Assembly (NCBI GenBank): GCA_025922715.1
Contig: JAICHH010000081.1
Span: forward strand, 1 to 7,617
From: Nitrososphaeraceae archaeon
Lineage (GTDB): Archaea; Thermoproteota; Nitrososphaeria; Nitrososphaerales; Nitrososphaeraceae
Direction of reading: 5' to 3'
DNA: 7,617 bases
This document shows positions 4,933-7,617 of the stretch, one piece after another. The position numbers were made by a program, and so were the translations under genes. Numbering within the stretch: position 1 is the first letter of the stretch; every line of letters starts with the position of its first letter. Under the pieces are notes generated by a model, which did not search any database, was not told the origin of the DNA, and worked only from the letters and a program-made list of their open reading frames with translations.

Positions 4933-7374
4933 ATGGTAAATAAAATAAACACAAAAATAAATACAATCAAATTATATTATGTATTTTCTTTGATAGCGAT
5001 ATTTTTTTTAATTACACTTCCATTACTCAATGATGGATATTCACAAAGTGATTCTGTAACTGAGGATCTCCTTTCTCAAATAGATATCAAAAAAAAATTT
5101 ATTATATATATTAATCTTGAAAGAATAAATTCTCAATTAGATCTTAGTGAACAAAATATAGAATCAAACAATCTAGATAAAGCATTTTCCCATGCTTATA
5201 TTCCCCATACAAATATTTTTCCTAATATAAAATCTGATTTGCAAACAGTTGCGCCAGAATTATCTTCTAAATTAGAGAAACTTTTAACTGATTTGCCTAT
5301 TTTTCTAAAGGAAGTTAAAACTAAACCTATAGAGGAAATTAAACAAACAATAGATGAAATAAGAAATACAAATTATTTATTAAATAGTAAAATAGTAGGA
5401 AATAATACTCTCAGCGACAAGAATTTTCTAATTCAAAGCTCAATCCAATTATTACAAGACGCTTCTAATTTTATAAATACTTCTAATTCAACTGATAATA
5501 AAGAACAAAAAAATCTCGAATATGAGAATATAAAAGGAATATTAGAAAGATCAAAATATCAAATCAACCAAATTCTATCTAATGAATTTGATGGTAGCGA
5601 AAAGAACCAAATAATTTCAATGTATTCAAAAGTAGAACAAAATTGGAATCAAAACAATTTTAATGATTTATCTTCATCTATCACATCTCTTCAAAACTAT
5701 TTGAAAGAATTATTAAATACTAATAATAATTCATCAAATCTTCCAGGTGAATATCAAAATTACTTTTCAACTATTCACACATTATTAAATAATGCGGTTG
5801 TCGAAATAAGAGAAAACAATGATTACAGACAAGCCGATAAAAATGTAATGTCAGCGTATTTGGATAATTATGAATATCTTGAAGCTCCTATTGAAAAAAA
5901 TGATCCAAATCTGATGGTTGATATAGAAATTGACATGAGAGAAGAGCTCAGAAACCTTATTAAAAATAATGAAAAATTAGAAGTTATTGAACCATTTATT
6001 ACTCAAATAAAAACTAAACTAGATAATGCTAAATTAATTTTAGAAAATGACCCATCACTAGTAATAAATAGTAATAATAATAGTACTTCAACAGAAGAAT
6101 CAATTTCCCCAGGAGGTAATAACCTTGCCAATATTGAAGAACTTAGTAAAGGTTTTGGATCCTTTCAAGGTGATCGTAAAGAGATGGGTGAATCTACTGA
6201 TCCTCAAAAACAAGGTGTTAGAAATGAAATAGATCAAATTAGACTAAATCTTCAAAAGGTATTGGATTTATACAAAGAAAATAAAAATGATGAAGCATTA
6301 GTAGTAGCACGTTCTGCTTATCTAGATAGTTATGAGAATATAGAACTACCACTTAGACCAATCGATCCAGATTTTACATTAGATATGGAAATTAAATTTG
6401 CTGAACTACGAAATATGTTAGAACAACAATCAGGCTATGAAAATATTGTAAAAAAGATTGGTGAACTTCAAAATGGACTGGATGAATCTGAAAGATTAGT
6501 TTCAGGAATTGGTACAATAGCACCAGGTATTGCCTTTTCATCGTCCTTTTCTATTATATTTAGAGAAGGATTAGAGTCTGCATTAATCATAGGAGCAATA
6601 ATTACATATTTGGAAGCTTCAAGGAATGAGCGATTCAAAAAACATGTATATTATGGTATAATTCTGGCCACTGGTGCAACAGCTATTACATGGTTCATTG
6701 CAGAATTCTTTATCGAGCTGTCTGGTGCAAGTAGAGAACTTATCGAAGCTATAGCTGGAATAGCTGCAGTAGCTGTATTATTCTGGGTTAGTTTTTGGGT
6801 CCTTAACAGAATAGAGACAAAAAAATGGATAGAATTTGTTAAATCAAAGGTTTGGAAAGCCACTACAACTGGTAGTGTGATGGTATTTGTCTTGCTATCA
6901 TTTTTTACAGTATATAGAGAAGGATTTGAAACTGTGTTGTTTTATCAGGCAATGTTGTCTTACGCTAAACACATGGAGCTTTTTGTTATTTTGGGAATGA
7001 TTATCGGTCTAGCAGTAATAATAGGAGTAGCATTCATAGTCAGAAAACTGGGAAAGAAGCTACCGTTAAGAGTTCTATTCGGTTTAACCATGGGGATAGG
7101 CGCATATATGTCCATAACCTTTTTGGGAAATGCTATTCGTGAGTTTCAAGAAGTTGGATATATAACAACCACACATTTATTCGGAATAATTCCAAGGCTA
7201 GATGTTAATCTAGCAACTATGACTGGTATACATCCTACTCTTGAAACTATTGTTGCTCAACTAATTCTATTATCTGTATATCTTATCGGTTCAGCCTATA
7301 TTCTTGTTATTCAGCCACGGAAAAAGAAACTTATCGAATCATCTCGCAAATCTATGTCCGATTTTAAAAAATAA
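4933..7374 (+). CDS. ftr1: FTR1-family high-affinity iron permease with large ectodomain
   Basis: The protein has 813 residues. A signal peptide or first membrane helix (about 14-33) leads to a helical extracytoplasmic region of about 500 residues. This includes two copies of a repeat, AYLDNYEYLEAP (308-319) with IDMREELRNLI following, and AYLDSYENIELP (462-473) with IKFAELRNML following, joined by an Asn/Ser-rich linker (about 378-400). The C-terminal part (about 535-793) is the FTR1 permease with some seven membrane segments. It carries both REGxE iron-transport motifs: REGLE at 544-548 in the first segment and REGFE at 662-666 in the fourth. The family moves ferric iron across the membrane, in eukaryotes with a multicopper oxidase and in bacteria (EfeU) with EfeO and EfeB. 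Classic FTR1/EfeU proteins are much shorter because they lack this ectodomain. The ATG is supported by a TATA box, a TTAGG/CCTAA palindrome and GAGG upstream. Confidence 0.93.
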   Translation: MVNKINTKINTIKLYYVFSLIAIFFLITLPLLNDGYSQSDSVTEDLLSQIDIKKKFIIYINLERINSQLDLSEQNIESNNLDKAFSHAYIPHTNIFPNIKSDLQTVAPELSSKLEKLLTDLPIFLKEVKTKPIEEIKQTIDEIRNTNYLLNSKIVGNNTLSDKNFLIQSSIQLLQDASNFINTSNSTDNKEQKNLEYENIKGILERSKYQINQILSNEFDGSEKNQIISMYSKVEQNWNQNNFNDLSSSITSLQNYLKELLNTNNNSSNLPGEYQNYFSTIHTLLNNAVVEIRENNDYRQADKNVMSAYLDNYEYLEAPIEKNDPNLMVDIEIDMREELRNLIKNNEKLEVIEPFITQIKTKLDNAKLILENDPSLVINSNNNSTSTEESISPGGNNLANIEELSKGFGSFQGDRKEMGESTDPQKQGVRNEIDQIRLNLQKVLDLYKENKNDEALVVARSAYLDSYENIELPLRPIDPDFTLDMEIKFAELRNMLEQQSGYENIVKKIGELQNGLDESERLVSGIGTIAPGIAFSSSFSIIFREGLESALIIGAIITYLEASRNERFKKHVYYGIILATGATAITWFIAEFFIELSGASRELIEAIAGIAAVAVLFWVSFWVLNRIETKKWIEFVKSKVWKATTTGSVMVFVLLSFFTVYREGFETVLFYQAMLSYAKHMELFVILGMIIGLAVIIGVAFIVRKLGKKLPLRVLFGLTMGIGAYMSITFLGNAIREFQEVGYITTTHLFGIIPRLDVNLATMTGIHPTLETIVAQLILLSVYLIGSAYILVIQPRKKKLIESSRKSMSDFKK

Positions 7375-7391
7375 TTGCTATTGTATTGGTA

Positions 7392-7433
7392 AGGCTACAT
7401 TTATAAGTTAGTCTAACCTAATTAGTGTAGCCT
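7392..7433. repeat. inverted repeat AGGCTACA...TGTAGCCT flanking the regulator TATA box
   Basis: AGGCTACA (7392-7399) is exactly complementary to TGTAGCCT (7426-7433), with 26 bases between. The TATA box and the first operator copy lie inside. The right arm is part of the second operator copy, so the left arm may be a further, inverted and degraded half site for the same protein. Confidence 0.6.
7400..7407 (+). promoter_or_regulatory. TATA box of the downstream regulator gene
   Basis: TTTATAAG sits 30 to 37 bases before the ATG at 7437, the spacing expected for an archaeal gene with a very short or absent leader. There is no Shine-Dalgarno sequence between it and the ATG. Confidence 0.6.
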
Positions 7434-7435
7434 AA
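7408..7435 (+). promoter_or_regulatory. two abutting 14-bp operator copies (TTAGTCTAACCTAA / TTAGTGTAGCCTAA)
   Basis: Copy 1 (7408-7421) and copy 2 (7422-7435) are directly adjacent and agree at 12 of 14 positions. They end one base before the start codon. Extending copy 1 leftward to 7403 gives ATAAGTTAGTCTAACCTAA, which matches the remembered DtxR/IdeR consensus at 16 of 19 positions. Copy 2 is a weaker match. The copies lie between the TATA box and the ATG, so binding should repress. The shared CCTAA arms link this promoter to that of the permease. Confidence 0.65.
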
Positions 7436-7436
7436 T

Positions 7437-7617
7437 ATGTATAGCTTAAGTGAAATCAAGAATAGTTATGACATAAATAAAAATGAAACTATTACTTTTT
7501 TAAATAATATCCTCGAAAATGATACATATAAAATTATTTTATCAGTTATCGAAAATTCTAAAACAGTTTATCAAATGCACAAAGAAACATCGCTTCCGTT
7601 AAGTTCAATTTATAAAA
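7437..7617 (+). CDS. winged-helix transcriptional regulator, N-terminal part (runs off the window)
   Basis: Sixty codons are visible from an ATG placed just after the TATA box and the tandem operator. Residues about 28-60 form a helix-turn-helix: a first helix NDTYKIILSVIE, a second around TVYQMHKET and a recognition helix SLPLSSIYK. The pattern (sudden SLPLSS-x-Y after a short turn) is that of ArsR/TrmB-like archaeal winged-helix proteins and not clearly of DtxR, whose N-terminus I would expect to look different. The gene begins about 60 bases after the permease stop, but has its own promoter. It may be a member of the iron regulon or its local regulator. The sensing domain lies outside the window. 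Confidence 0.7.
   Translation, partial: MYSLSEIKNSYDINKNETITFLNNILENDTYKIILSVIENSKTVYQMHKETSLPLSSIYK

Noticed and set aside
6651..6863. Minus-strand open frame of 70 codons
   Set aside because: It is antisense to the conserved FTR1 membrane region and has no supporting start signal.
1..7617. CRISPR array, tRNA or rRNA genes
   Set aside because: No regularly spaced repeats and no GC-rich structured RNA segments are visible anywhere in the window.

Overview
The window looks like an AT-rich archaeal chromosome segment, most probably from the Nitrososphaerota (Thaumarchaeota). The grounds are TATA-box promoters close to start codons, T-run terminators, Asn/Ser-rich secreted proteins whose signal peptides end in FAQ/VEAQ-like sites, a thaumarchaeal-style winged-helix protein and a short-leader or leaderless gene start. 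The assignment rests on style, not on a marker gene.

Layout. Bases 1-108 hold the possible 3' end of a plus-strand gene. A secreted dienelactone-hydrolase-like protein runs on the minus strand (214-1173). It is divergent from a secreted purple-acid-phosphatase-like metallophosphoesterase (1444-2463). About 290 bases later a startless copy of that protein's C-terminal end survives as a gene fragment (2751-3074). A 243-residue secreted helical protein follows (3403-4134). Then comes an 800-base stretch that is not empty: it holds a frameshifted DDE-transposase remnant (about 4196-4368) and pieces of at least one other decayed gene (4435-4628 and perhaps 4691-4801). The main gene is an 813-residue FTR1-family iron permease with a very large extracytoplasmic N-terminal region (4933-7374). 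The window ends inside a winged-helix regulator gene (7437 onward).

How the genes fit together. The right half looks like an iron-uptake locus. The permease promoter carries the perfect palindrome TTAGGT-AA-ACCTAA between the TATA box and the expected transcription start. The regulator gene carries two abutting 14-bp copies of a related motif between its TATA box and its start codon; the first, extended to 19 bases, matches the remembered DtxR/IdeR consensus at 16 of 19 positions. This suggests one metal-dependent repressor controls both genes. The 243-residue protein aligns by eye with the first ectodomain segment of the permease, so it may be a separately encoded periplasmic-side partner, comparable in concept to EfeO with EfeU. 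The left half (hydrolase, phosphoesterase) shows no clear link to iron.
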